In this document: positions 33,151-42,222 of the stretch, piece after piece
How positions within the stretch are numbered: position 1 is the first letter of the stretch
How the letters are laid out: each line of letters begins with the position of its first letter
Assembly (NCBI GenBank): GCA_017468925.1
Contig: JAFUHI010000001.1
Span: 104,172 to 168,171 of the forward strand
DNA: 64,000 bases
DNA from: Bacilli bacterium
GTDB taxonomy: Bacteria > Bacillota_I > Bacilli_A > RFN20 > CAG-826
Direction of reading: 5' to 3'
Notes under the pieces: model-generated
Databases searched by the model: none
What the model was told of the DNA's origin: nothing
Seen by the model: only the letters and a program-made list of their open reading frames with translations
Position numbers and translations under genes: made by a program

Positions 33151-35607
33151 ATGAAGAAGAAAGTTTTGTTGATCCCTGTTGCCTTGAGTCTATTCCTAGT
33201 CTCTTGCGGCGGTGATAACCCTCCCAGCAGCGATTCCGCTAGCAAGGACATAACCTCCCAAAGTGGGACACAAACAAGCGAAAGCAGTGAACCAAAAAAA
33301 GATTTCACCGGGGTTTATTTTCAAAATGCGTCATTCACATATGATGGCAGCCCGCATATTCTTGGAGAAGTTACTGGTGCTCCTAGTGGCACAACGATAA
33401 CCTACTCTGGAAGAAATGAATATATCAATGTCGGCACGTATGAAGCGACTGCTACACTTCAAAAAGAGGGTTATAACGACAAGGTATTGACAGCTACACT
33501 AACAATCAACCGAGCGACTTTTGAAGATTATAGCTATGAAAACAAAACCGTTAGATACGACGGAAACGATCATATCGATGATATCCAGCTTGTCGGTGTT
33601 TTGCCCGCCGGAACCAATACAAGCGAGACTGTAAAAGATTCAAATGGCAGAGTTGTGACAAGCGCGATAGAAGTTGGGACTTATAACTATACATGTGTTG
33701 TTACCAATAGCAATTACACTACTATGACTTTGGAGGCCACATTAACAATTGTGGCGGATAAAACATCAATGCCGGTTTTCGTTGCAAATGATGGAACTAT
33801 TTATTTTGCGAACGGCTTGCATGATAGATATATCTATTCATTGAATTCATCGTCAGAATTTAAACTGATTGATTATTCGACGCCGAAAGAATTCTATAAA
33901 TATAGCTCATCAAAAGCCATATTCATCGCAGGCACAACGATTCTGAACACTGTTAAAGAAGTGGGCGAAGGAAGCACCAATTCTTTATATACCGAAAGTA
34001 ATATAGACGATTTCGTGAAATTTAGCGACACCATATATTATTTCTCCAAAAACTCACTTAGGTCATCAAGCTCTGGCATATTCAAAGTCGATGCGACTGA
34101 CACCGAAAACGAGCCTGTTGTCACGAAAATATTCGAAGGTAAAAGTGACAATTTGACTTTATATGGTAACGAACTGTATTTCACAAACGGGAATGACCAT
34201 AATTACATCTACAAAATGAACCTATCCACTTACTCAACATCACTTGTGGCGGAGGAAAAAGTCCACGAAATGATCATAAGCGGAAACAAGCTTTATTGCA
34301 CGATCAATGGAACATTGAATGACTATATAGGCTCAATCAATTTATCGTCAAGTACCTATGAAGTTGATAAATTGACCAACGCATCCGGCGAATATTTGAA
34401 AATAAAGAACGGCTATCTTTACTACAATTACACAGATTTGTTCTCTGTCATCGACTCTTCTCTTAAAGGAATCTGGAGAATAAGCGTCAATGGGGGAACC
34501 CCAGAGCAATTGGTCGCCAATGAAGGCGTCAATGGATTTGATGTGGAATCATCATCTTCGCTTCTCTATATCGATTCAACTGATTTGCATTTGTATAGAT
34601 ATAATACGACAAACAACAGGGCTACTGATTTGCTTCAAGGTTTTGTTGCGCCAGAATCAACCCCATTAAATCTAGGCGGGAAAACGATATCTTATGGAAG
34701 CAAAACATATTATTTGGATATGTATGCGGGGAAAACATTATGTGTCTATGACGAGTCGTCAAGAAAATCACAACAGCTTACCTCCAATAAAGTAGAGGAT
34801 TTCTGTATATATGATGACATCTTGTATTTCAACCAAGTCACGCTTCTGACGAACAATGATTTGTACGCTGTTAGAATCCTGACTGGAGGAGAAGCGGAAA
34901 AGATTAACACGAATGACGTTAGAAATATGTATATCGATGGCGAATATATATACGCCACGCACTATAACTGGGCGGGAGTGTCTGGGGGCATCTCCAGGAT
35001 GAAATTGGATGGCAGTGAGTATGTTAAGTTCTCTGAAGTAAACGGTGCAAAGAACTTCTCAACAAGAGATGGAAAACTATATTACATAAACTGTGGCAAC
35101 GCTCAGGATAACGGATATATCGAATATGTCTCTTTGAGTGATATAACTCCAACAACAGAAGGGTTAGCGGGGACAAGGCTATCTAGCAACATCAAGAACG
35201 TTAAACAATTTGCCTTTGATGGAAATAACATTTTCTATATTTATAACGGCCTAACAAATAATTCCGTAAGAAGAACCGATTTCTCTTCGCTAGGGGCAGG
35301 GACGGAAATAGCCAGCTCGAAAACCAATCCAAGTGAGATTATTTTGAGCGGAAACTATGTTTATTATTATTCTTACGCTTCGACTTCGCCGAGTAACGCA
35401 GGATTCTATCGCGTAAGCAAACAGGCTACATCTGATGGCACCCAAGAGCTTTTAGCGGGTTATGAATCAAAATATTACGCTACAAGCCTTTCGATTTCCG
35501 ATACCGGTTATTTATATTTCCTTAACTATATTCCAAAATTAGTGTTAGGAGACGCCCATTTCTATCAATTAAACTTAAATAGCAAAAATATTGTCAAGAT
35601 TAAATAA
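33151..35607 (+). CDS. large lipoprotein with MBG repeats and a DUF5050-like propeller
   Basis: The lipobox FLVSC (Cys about residue 19) follows a Lys-rich signal peptide; a Ser/Gln-rich spacer comes next. Residues about 50-205 contain two MBG-type bacterial Ig-like modules (FTYDGSPHILGEV...NVGTYEATATL and a second copy at VRYDGNDHI...VGTYNYTCVV). From about 210 to the end the sequence is a run of short beta repeats such as GNELYFTNGNDHNYIYKMN, the pattern of DUF5050/propeller proteins. It probably sits on the cell surface and binds other molecules. The strong AAGGAGG upstream and tight spacing put it in an operon with the Xre gene. Confidence 0.82.
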   Translation: MKKKVLLIPVALSLFLVSCGGDNPPSSDSASKDITSQSGTQTSESSEPKKDFTGVYFQNASFTYDGSPHILGEVTGAPSGTTITYSGRNEYINVGTYEATATLQKEGYNDKVLTATLTINRATFEDYSYENKTVRYDGNDHIDDIQLVGVLPAGTNTSETVKDSNGRVVTSAIEVGTYNYTCVVTNSNYTTMTLEATLTIVADKTSMPVFVANDGTIYFANGLHDRYIYSLNSSSEFKLIDYSTPKEFYKYSSSKAIFIAGTTILNTVKEVGEGSTNSLYTESNIDDFVKFSDTIYYFSKNSLRSSSSGIFKVDATDTENEPVVTKIFEGKSDNLTLYGNELYFTNGNDHNYIYKMNLSTYSTSLVAEEKVHEMIISGNKLYCTINGTLNDYIGSINLSSSTYEVDKLTNASGEYLKIKNGYLYYNYTDLFSVIDSSLKGIWRISVNGGTPEQLVANEGVNGFDVESSSSLLYIDSTDLHLYRYNTTNNRATDLLQGFVAPESTPLNLGGKTISYGSKTYYLDMYAGKTLCVYDESSRKSQQLTSNKVEDFCIYDDILYFNQVTLLTNNDLYAVRILTGGEAEKINTNDVRNMYIDGEYIYATHYNWAGVSGGISRMKLDGSEYVKFSEVNGAKNFSTRDGKLYYINCGNAQDNGYIEYVSLSDITPTTEGLAGTRLSSNIKNVKQFAFDGNNIFYIYNGLTNNSVRRTDFSSLGAGTEIASSKTNPSEIILSGNYVYYYSYASTSPSNAGFYRVSKQATSDGTQELLAGYESKYYATSLSISDTGYLYFLNYIPKLVLGDAHFYQLNLNSKNIVKIK

Positions 35608-35619
35608 GGAGGAGACACA

Positions 35620-36000
35620 ATGAGCGTTGAAAGAATAATTGTAAAAGGAGATATTGATGACTATCTAGACTTTGGCTGGGAGTACACTGAAGATGTAAGA
35701 AAAAGAGGAGGCAAAGGCCACCATTATAACGCCAGCGTTTTATCTAGAGATACCTCTATGCCGCACTATTCTGAGATAGTGCGTTTAGAGAATGAATATT
35801 TCTATCTAAAAGGCCAGTTGAGGGAATATAATTCTGCCAGTCCTCTTGTTGCCATAATCCTATTCTTGATATTCATCATCCCTGGAATCATCTATTTGGT
35901 AGTCAAAAGCAATCAAAAAACAAAAATCGAAATCCATAATTCCCATATAAAAAGGAAGATGAACGACATACTATACAAGGTAGATGAGTATTTCGATTAA
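35620..36000 (+). CDS. small single-pass membrane protein
   Basis: This 126-residue protein has one membrane segment near residues 72-93 (VAIILFLIFIIPGIIYLVV). The soluble parts on both sides are charged, with no recognised domain. The ATG follows AAGGAGGAG. It lies 12 bases after the MBG lipoprotein gene and 2 bases before the next lipoprotein gene, so it belongs to the same operon. The function is unknown. Confidence 0.7.
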   Translation: MSVERIIVKGDIDDYLDFGWEYTEDVRKRGGKGHHYNASVLSRDTSMPHYSEIVRLENEYFYLKGQLREYNSASPLVAIILFLIFIIPGIIYLVVKSNQKTKIEIHNSHIKRKMNDILYKVDEYFD

Positions 36001-36002
36001 AT

Positions 36003-36401
36003 ATGCTTAAGAAAAACAGATTAAAGATAGTTTTTTTGGCAATGCAGCTAATTGCAGTCACAGGTTGTGGTCGGTTGGCTTCAACTAGCAACGACAACAC
36101 AATGACCAAATATGAAGTTGTTCTCAGCATAGATAATTATAAAACTTATCTGAATATAACTTATTCATGGTCGACACATCCATCGTTTGCCAACTGGCGT
36201 TCAGCCAACTTTGAAGGATGCCTGGATTATGCTTTTTACGATAATGTTGTAATCACTGTAAGTTACTATGATTCGGAGTCGAAATCAAAATATTCAGAAC
36301 ATATCGAGGATGTTAGCCTGAATGCTGCTGGAAGGGGAAGTGTAAGCGGACACTATTTAGAGATAACAAACGCAAAAGGCAAAGTCATTTATTGGATTTA
36401 A
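36003..36401 (+). CDS. small predicted lipoprotein
   Basis: The 132-residue protein has a basic start (MLKKNRLK), a hydrophobic core and a lipobox-like AVTGC (Cys about residue 22). The mature part is rich in Ser, Tyr and Asn; no domain was recognised. It begins 2 bases after the preceding membrane protein gene and is in its operon. A stem, CGCTTTG (36412-36418) with CAAAGCG (36439-36445), follows the stop codon. Confidence 0.65.
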   Translation: MLKKNRLKIVFLAMQLIAVTGCGRLASTSNDNTMTKYEVVLSIDNYKTYLNITYSWSTHPSFANWRSANFEGCLDYAFYDNVVITVSYYDSESKSKYSEHIEDVSLNAAGRGSVSGHYLEITNAKGKVIYWI

Positions 36402-36461
36402 TTTTATAAAACGCTTTGTTAGTTGCGTGAATTTTTGTCAAAGCGCAAAATAAAATTGTTT

Positions 36462-38165
36462 ATGTCAAAAATAATCAACATAAAAAGAACCCTTATAGTG
36501 GGTTTGCTCGCTGGTGTTTGTGTCTCATTCACTACGGGCTGCAAACAATTCACCAAATATGATGAAGGCATAACTTATAAGAAAGTTGAATTCACCAATT
36601 TATCAGATGAATTCGTGTGTGACACGACTTCAATGAGATTGTATTTCCAAAATAATGGAAATGTTCCATATGTCTCTGTTAATGCTTTCCTATCCAATTT
36701 AGATGGAGTGATAGATACATCTGTATTCAGATACAAATTCAACTATTTTTCGAACTGCATGGAGTTGCATAGGTATTACAGCGAAGACTCTTATGCATCG
36801 ATTAAATTTGATTGGAAGAATAATGTGATATCAGGAAGCAATTATTGTTGTTCTGGCGTTCTAAAAAGCACATGGCAAACAAATTATTCGTCTTTCATCA
36901 AAAATGTTGATCATTATTATTATGGTTCCAGCCAATGCACATACAATCTGGACTCATATTACTTCGATATCCTAGTTTTGGAAGATAAATGTTTGATACC
37001 TTTGGTAATCGCTAATATATTGTTTTGTTCACAAAACCATTACAATGTCTTTTATAATGGCGACAAGCTATATGGATATTATGGTGAAATATCCAGTTAT
37101 GATGCCGAATATGAAATGATTAGGAATTCATCCCTAAATGGGAAAGATATTCCGAATGATGTTAAGAAAGCGACTGTAAATTCTTTCCTTTTTGCGATGG
37201 ATTATTTCTACGGGCTGAAAGAACAAAAGGATATTGATAAATTCAAGAATTATATCTATGACAAAAACCTAAGCAATCTTTGGTCAACCGACCCAACAAT
37301 AACCCATCAAGCATTCTGCGACATTATCTATAATCAACTTGATGAATTGCATTCTAGGGTGAATATCCCTTCGATGTACGCATCAAGAGACATAAATGTT
37401 GACATCAATCGTGGAAGCAGGACTAGTAGATATTACGATAGGTATTACACTCAAAGAGAATTAAGACAAAACGCCTTTCCTAACGGAGTTCCTCCTGTAA
37501 GATATTACGGCGATACCGCCATAATTACTTTTAATAGTTTTGTGACCGCTCCATCCTCATCGATATATGAATATGATGGCTCGATAAAAAGCGATGCTTG
37601 GAAGCAAGACTCATATTTCTTTATGAGGCACTGCATGGAAGAGATTTCATATCATAGTGAAATAAAAGATGTAGTTATAGATTTATCGCTTAATGGCGGT
37701 GGGAATATAGGTGCGATGATTAGGGTCTTGGGTTTCTTAACTGATAAGATCATAAACTATTCAACTCATGATATGCTCACCGGTGAATACTATATTTCAA
37801 AATATAAAATCGACACAGATGGAGATGGTTTCTACGATAATGATGCTTACGATCAATATAATTGGAATGTATTGGTGGGGGAAAACACATTCAGTGCAGC
37901 CAATGCATTCACAAGCAATGTTCTTGAACAAAACTTGGCTACTGTAATTGGCCAAAGAAGCGGTGGCGGAATGTGTTCTGTCATGAGCATCGTTTTGGCG
38001 GATGGAACTGGAATAAGCATTAGTTCTAATAATTCAATAAGATATGTCGTAGAAGAAGACGATAAACTTATGTTTTATGGAATTGAATCTGGATTAAAAC
38101 CAAATAAAACACTTGATTACGAATACTTTTATAACGATAGTGCTATTGCCGAGTTGATAGGGTAA
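36462..38165 (+). CDS. S41-family peptidase, predicted lipoprotein
   Basis: The first ~30 residues (MSKIINIKRTLIVGLLAG...FTTGC) form a signal peptide with a lipobox-like Cys. The C-terminal half is the S41 (C-terminal processing/tail-specific) peptidase core: VVIDLSLNGGGN near residue 400 and the nucleophile region GENTFSAANAFTSN near 475, followed by GQRSGGG. The N-terminal half is unrecognised. The frame extends 13 codons to a TTG at 36423, but the ATG at 36462 begins the natural signal peptide. Neither has a ribosome binding site; a TAAAAT ends 5 bases before this ATG. It probably processes surface proteins of the cluster. Confidence 0.8.
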   Translation: MSKIINIKRTLIVGLLAGVCVSFTTGCKQFTKYDEGITYKKVEFTNLSDEFVCDTTSMRLYFQNNGNVPYVSVNAFLSNLDGVIDTSVFRYKFNYFSNCMELHRYYSEDSYASIKFDWKNNVISGSNYCCSGVLKSTWQTNYSSFIKNVDHYYYGSSQCTYNLDSYYFDILVLEDKCLIPLVIANILFCSQNHYNVFYNGDKLYGYYGEISSYDAEYEMIRNSSLNGKDIPNDVKKATVNSFLFAMDYFYGLKEQKDIDKFKNYIYDKNLSNLWSTDPTITHQAFCDIIYNQLDELHSRVNIPSMYASRDINVDINRGSRTSRYYDRYYTQRELRQNAFPNGVPPVRYYGDTAIITFNSFVTAPSSSIYEYDGSIKSDAWKQDSYFFMRHCMEEISYHSEIKDVVIDLSLNGGGNIGAMIRVLGFLTDKIINYSTHDMLTGEYYISKYKIDTDGDGFYDNDAYDQYNWNVLVGENTFSAANAFTSNVLEQNLATVIGQRSGGGMCSVMSIVLADGTGISISSNNSIRYVVEEDDKLMFYGIESGLKPNKTLDYEYFYNDSAIAELIG

Positions 38166-38294
38166 AAATAATATAATTTAATTTTTATCAAACAATCTTG
38201 CAAAACGGATAATGTTGATATATTCTAATTCGATTTAAAGAAACTCTTTAGATGGTCGGTTAGGGGAATATCTATTTTTTTGGAGGTATTTTTC

Positions 38295-38939
38295 ATGAAA
38301 CATTTCGAGTATGTAACAAAAAAGGAATTTGGGCCAGTTAAGGAAGAATTAATTAGCTTGATTAAAATGGTCCAAGATGACGTCAGAGAACATTTTACCT
38401 TTAGGTATGATTTTATTGGTAGCGCATCTAGAAACATGATCACCAGAGAAGTTGGCGGAAACGTTGGCTATGACTTTGACGTCAATATTAGAGTTAATGA
38501 CCCTGACAATAAATACACAGCTAAAAAGATTAGAAATATCCTTAAAACTGCTTTTGATAAACACGGTAAGCTATTTTCATACGATAATGCCGAAGACAGC
38601 AAAAGAGTTTTAACAATTAAGGTCAAAGATAAAAGAAACTCTAAAATACTTCATGGCTGTGATTTCGCTGTGGTAAATGACTACATAGATGATAATGGAT
38701 ATGAATGCCAAGAATATATTCATTTTAATAAGTCTCAAAGCACCTATGAATGGCAAGAGCAACCAGATGGCTATTATCTCTTAAATGAAAGAATTGCCGA
38801 TATAAAAGAGCATGGATACTGGCAAGAAGTGAGAAAAATCTATTTAGAAAAGAAATGCAAAAACAATGATCTAAATAAAAAATCGAGAGCACTTTTTGCT
38901 GAAACCATTAAAGAAGTTCACGAGAGACATTTTGAATAA
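38295..38939 (+). CDS. nucleotidyltransferase-fold protein
   Basis: The 214-residue protein contains FIGSASRN (around residue 44) followed about 20 residues later by GYDFDVNIRV, the GS...DxD pattern of the polymerase-beta/nucleotidyltransferase fold; a later acidic position (CDFAVV) could be the third carboxylate. The N-terminus is helical, and the C-terminus after residue 150 is helical and basic. It stands alone, with GGAGG at 38282-38286. It may be a tRNA- or protein-modifying toxin, or a small CD-NTase-like enzyme; nothing decides between these. The same frame stays open for 31 codons beyond the TAA stop. Confidence 0.65.
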   Translation: MKHFEYVTKKEFGPVKEELISLIKMVQDDVREHFTFRYDFIGSASRNMITREVGGNVGYDFDVNIRVNDPDNKYTAKKIRNILKTAFDKHGKLFSYDNAEDSKRVLTIKVKDKRNSKILHGCDFAVVNDYIDDNGYECQEYIHFNKSQSTYEWQEQPDGYYLLNERIADIKEHGYWQEVRKIYLEKKCKNNDLNKKSRALFAETIKEVHERHFE

Positions 38940-39517
38940 ACTAGTGTCAGAAAAGAACCTCCTTTCTGTATCTATCATGGCATTCGATTGCTTACTGATA
39001 ATGAATTAGGTGTTGAAGATGACTTTCTAAGTTAACTAAGGTTAGGTTTATAACTACAACTCGCATAAGGAAGATTTTAATAGGGTCTATCCATATAGGA
39101 AGTAGTGGTCAATGAAATAACACACCAAACCTTTTCTTTATTTTTAGCTTTAAAAAGTTATGAACTGACGTCTCCGACCTCTCATTGATACCTAATGATC
39201 CCATCCCCCTATTGAATAATCGACTATTTAAAAGTACCGATGCGCTCCACCCTAGAAATACGCGGCCCAAGAATTTCAGGTTTTCGTGTTTTCTATGGAC
39301 CGGGAATGGTAGGGGCGGTCAATATCTCTACCACTGTATAGATGGACATCGGCGTGGGGTTTCAGGCAAAAAGATCGCGAAATCAAGAGGGTAATAGGCC
39401 AAATCCTTTCTTAAATATAAATAGTTAAGAAACATCAGATGTGGTATCATCGTATATAAGATATGGCTTTTACTATAGAAAAGCCGATAGGATATAAGGG
39501 TATATTGGGCTTGGAAT
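38940..39517. other. 578-bp gap with locally higher GC and no gene
   Basis: No frame here has a start, ribosome binding site and plausible protein. Positions about 39160-39400 are clearly richer in G and C than their surroundings, with strings such as CCATCCCCC, GCGGCCC and GGTAGGGGCGG. This suggests foreign DNA, a gene remnant or a structured RNA. A hairpin, GGCTTTT (39465-39471) with AAAAGCC (39479-39485), lies in the hsdM leader. Confidence 0.5.
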
Positions 39518-41071
39518 ATGATTACAGGAAGTTTAAAAAACAAAATCGATGCGATTTGGCAAGATTTTTTCAATGAGAACATGGCTCAAGTCTCTGATAT
39601 TGTTAATCAGTTGACTACTTTGATGTTTATTAAGATGCTTGATGACAAGCAAAACGCTATAGAGGCACAAGCATCTATTATTGGCATTAAGCCAGTTGAA
39701 AAAGATCTTGTTTTTAAATCCGGTAATTATAGAAATTACGAAATCATTAATGGCGAAAAAACTCTTAAGTTTGAAATCCCATATGAAGAACTGAGATGGA
39801 AGAACTTTAAAAATCTTAATTCAATGGATTTGGCTAGAAGAATTAAGAATTATGTCGTTCCATTTATTAAAGACCCAGATAACGAGGCGGTTGGTAAGTT
39901 TTGTTTGTATGCCAAAAAATATTCTTTTGGTTTTGATGATAAAGAAAGGCTACTTACTTCAGTCGTCGATAAATTATCTGATCCTGAACTTAATTTTGAT
40001 AATACTGATTTAATGGGTGATGTTTATGAATATATGTGTGGTAGTGGCATTTCAGGTCAATTTAGAACCCCACGTCACATTATTGATATGGCAGTCGAAA
40101 TGATGAAGCCAAGACTTGGCGAAAAGATTATTGACCCAGCGATGGGCACTGCAGGTTTCTTAATCGAAGCTGCTAAATATATTAAAGAGCATCAAAAAGC
40201 CGACCTTTTGAATGTTCAAAACGCAAAAGTGTTTTCAGATTCTATGTTTTTCGGGTGTGACAATGATACGAACATGGCAAGAATCGGATACATGAATTGT
40301 ATTTTGCATGGTATAAAAGATCCCAATATAAGCATTGATTCTTTGCTTGAAAGTGAAAACGCCAAGGATTATTTGGGAAAATTTGATCTAGTATTAGCAA
40401 ATCCTCCCTTTTCTGGGAAACTAGTTGAATCTGCAATTAATGGCAAAATATTATCGATTACAAAAACAAAAAAGACAGAATTATTATTTGTTGCATTGAT
40501 GGACATGCTTTTAAAACCAGGCGGAAGGTGTATGACAATAGTTCCAGATGGAGTTTTGTCTAATGGCGCTTCTAGCAAGAGTGGGAAAGCGTTTATTCAA
40601 CTTCGATCGGAGTTAATTGAAAAGCAAAGGCTTATTGCCGTTGTCTCTATGCCACAAGGTATTTTTAGTGCTCCAACCAAAAAAGGATCCGCTAGTAAAG
40701 GTGCTACAGTTAAAACTTCATTTTTAATATTTGAAAAAACTAACAAGGGCGGAACTGATAATGTTTGGTTTTATAATATGCAAAACGATGGCTTCACTCT
40801 TGATGCTAAACGAAAAGAGATACCAGGGTCGGATATACCTGATGTTATCAGTAGATGGAACAACATCCAAAATGAAAAGACTAGAGTTCGTACCGATTGT
40901 TCGTTCTTTGTTCCAGTCGATGAGATAAGAAAGAATAAGTATGACTTAACTTTCAAAAAATATCGAAAGGTCGAAAAGAAACAAATAGTATATCGTCAAT
41001 CAGAAGAAATATTGTTTGATATTAATAATATTAATAAAGAAATTGAAGACGGGATTAAAGGACTTAAATAA
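39518..41071 (+). CDS. hsdM: type I restriction-modification DNA methyltransferase subunit
   Basis: The 517-residue protein has the N-terminal helical HsdM_N region (LKNKIDAIWQDFF..., 1-130) and an N6-adenine methylase domain. The AdoMet-binding DPAMGTAGFLIEAA lies near residue 205 and the catalytic NPPF near residue 293. It methylates adenine in the bipartite target chosen by HsdS. It is the first of seven closely spaced genes on the same strand (gaps between -14 and 5 bases), so it is the likely head of an operon. Confidence 0.95.
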   Translation: MITGSLKNKIDAIWQDFFNENMAQVSDIVNQLTTLMFIKMLDDKQNAIEAQASIIGIKPVEKDLVFKSGNYRNYEIINGEKTLKFEIPYEELRWKNFKNLNSMDLARRIKNYVVPFIKDPDNEAVGKFCLYAKKYSFGFDDKERLLTSVVDKLSDPELNFDNTDLMGDVYEYMCGSGISGQFRTPRHIIDMAVEMMKPRLGEKIIDPAMGTAGFLIEAAKYIKEHQKADLLNVQNAKVFSDSMFFGCDNDTNMARIGYMNCILHGIKDPNISIDSLLESENAKDYLGKFDLVLANPPFSGKLVESAINGKILSITKTKKTELLFVALMDMLLKPGGRCMTIVPDGVLSNGASSKSGKAFIQLRSELIEKQRLIAVVSMPQGIFSAPTKKGSASKGATVKTSFLIFEKTNKGGTDNVWFYNMQNDGFTLDAKRKEIPGSDIPDVISRWNNIQNEKTRVRTDCSFFVPVDEIRKNKYDLTFKKYRKVEKKQIVYRQSEEILFDINNINKEIEDGIKGLK

Positions 41072-41076
41072 TAGGT

Positions 41077-42222
41077 ATGCCATATTACAAACTAGGTGAT
41101 TTACTTATTCCATATAGCTTGAAGAATGGCGAAAACAATTATGAGCCTGTTTCAATCGGAAAATACGGAATTAGAAAAAGAAACGAAATATATAAAAAAG
41201 AACTTGCCTCAGACTATTCTAAAAATAAGGTTATATTTAAAAATACCTTAGTAATTGGATTGGGAACCTCTCAAATTGATGTCGGTGTTTTGACCGAAGA
41301 CGCTTTTTATTCTGTTTCGCCGGCATATTTTACATTTAAGATTGATGCTAATAAGGTTAATCCGGAGTATTTAAAACTATATTTCGAAGTTTACAACGAT
41401 GTTCTTTCAGAAAAATATTTGATTGCAAGTGCACGACAAGGAAAAAAAGTCGATATTGTTTCCCTCTTTGAAGAAACTATAAATGTTCCTTCATCAAATG
41501 AACAAAAAGCAGCTGTTTTAGAAATGGAAAACATAAGATCTTTACAAGAAAAAAACGAGTCTCTTTTAACATTGATTGATGAATATTTAGAGTCCCAATT
41601 TGTAAGATTATTTGGTGATCCTGTTTTTAATAGCATGGATTTGCCTACTAAGCCTTTATCCAAGCTTGGTCTCTTAAAGAGAGGAACATCTCGCCACAGA
41701 CCGCGAAACGATCTTTCTTTGCTTGGCGGACCATATCCATTAATTCAAACTGGCGATGTTGCTCAGGCTGATATTTATATAACAGAATATCATTCAACAT
41801 ACAGCGAACTTGGACTTTCTCAGAGCAAAATGTGGCCAAAAGGAACGCTGTGCATTACAATAGCTGCTAATATTGCTCAAACCGCAATTTTGAATTTTGA
41901 CGCTTGCTTTCCTGACAGTGTTGTTGGCTTTAAAACAAATGGGGAAATTACAAATTTATATCTTTTATATTGGTTCCATTTCCTTCAACCGATTTTGGAA
42001 GAAAATGCTCCAGAAGCCGCTAGAAAGAATCTCAATGTTGATATTCTTGAAAATCTAGAAGTAATTGTTCCTTCAATGAAAAAACAAATTGAATTTGAAG
42101 GGATTATTAACGACGTTGTTGCATTGAAAAATAAAATAAAGACCAGAAAAAAATATATTTCTGAATTGCTTATTAGACGAATGAATGATTATTTTGAGGA
42201 TGATGATAATGCCAAAAAATGA
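41077..42222 (+). CDS. hsdS: type I restriction-modification specificity subunit
   Basis: The 381-residue protein has two target-recognition domains (about 1-140 and 190-335). Each is followed by a conserved helical spacer: PSSNEQKAAVLEMENIR...LFGDP in the middle, and PSMKKQIEFEGIINDVV...RMNDYF at the end. It sets the bipartite DNA sequence for both methylation and restriction. Its 3' end overlaps hsdR by 14 bases. There is only one hsdS and no recombinase beside it, so no shuffling system is apparent. Confidence 0.93.
   Translation: MPYYKLGDLLIPYSLKNGENNYEPVSIGKYGIRKRNEIYKKELASDYSKNKVIFKNTLVIGLGTSQIDVGVLTEDAFYSVSPAYFTFKIDANKVNPEYLKLYFEVYNDVLSEKYLIASARQGKKVDIVSLFEETINVPSSNEQKAAVLEMENIRSLQEKNESLLTLIDEYLESQFVRLFGDPVFNSMDLPTKPLSKLGLLKRGTSRHRPRNDLSLLGGPYPLIQTGDVAQADIYITEYHSTYSELGLSQSKMWPKGTLCITIAANIAQTAILNFDACFPDSVVGFKTNGEITNLYLLYWFHFLQPILEENAPEAARKNLNVDILENLEVIVPSMKKQIEFEGIINDVVALKNKIKTRKKYISELLIRRMNDYFEDDDNAKK

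Noticed and set aside
36412..36445. CGCTTTG...CAAAGCG stem as a terminator
   Set aside because: The 20-base loop is large and no T-run follows, so terminator function is not supported; it is kept only as a note in the neighbouring gene.
36423..36461. Upstream TTG start for the S41 peptidase lipoprotein
   Set aside because: It would put 13 charged residues before a normal signal peptide, has no ribosome binding site and falls in a stem-loop.
39185..39394. 69-codon frame in the GC-richer gap before hsdM
   Set aside because: It has an ATG but no ribosome binding site, and no recognisable protein; the base composition explains the lack of stops.
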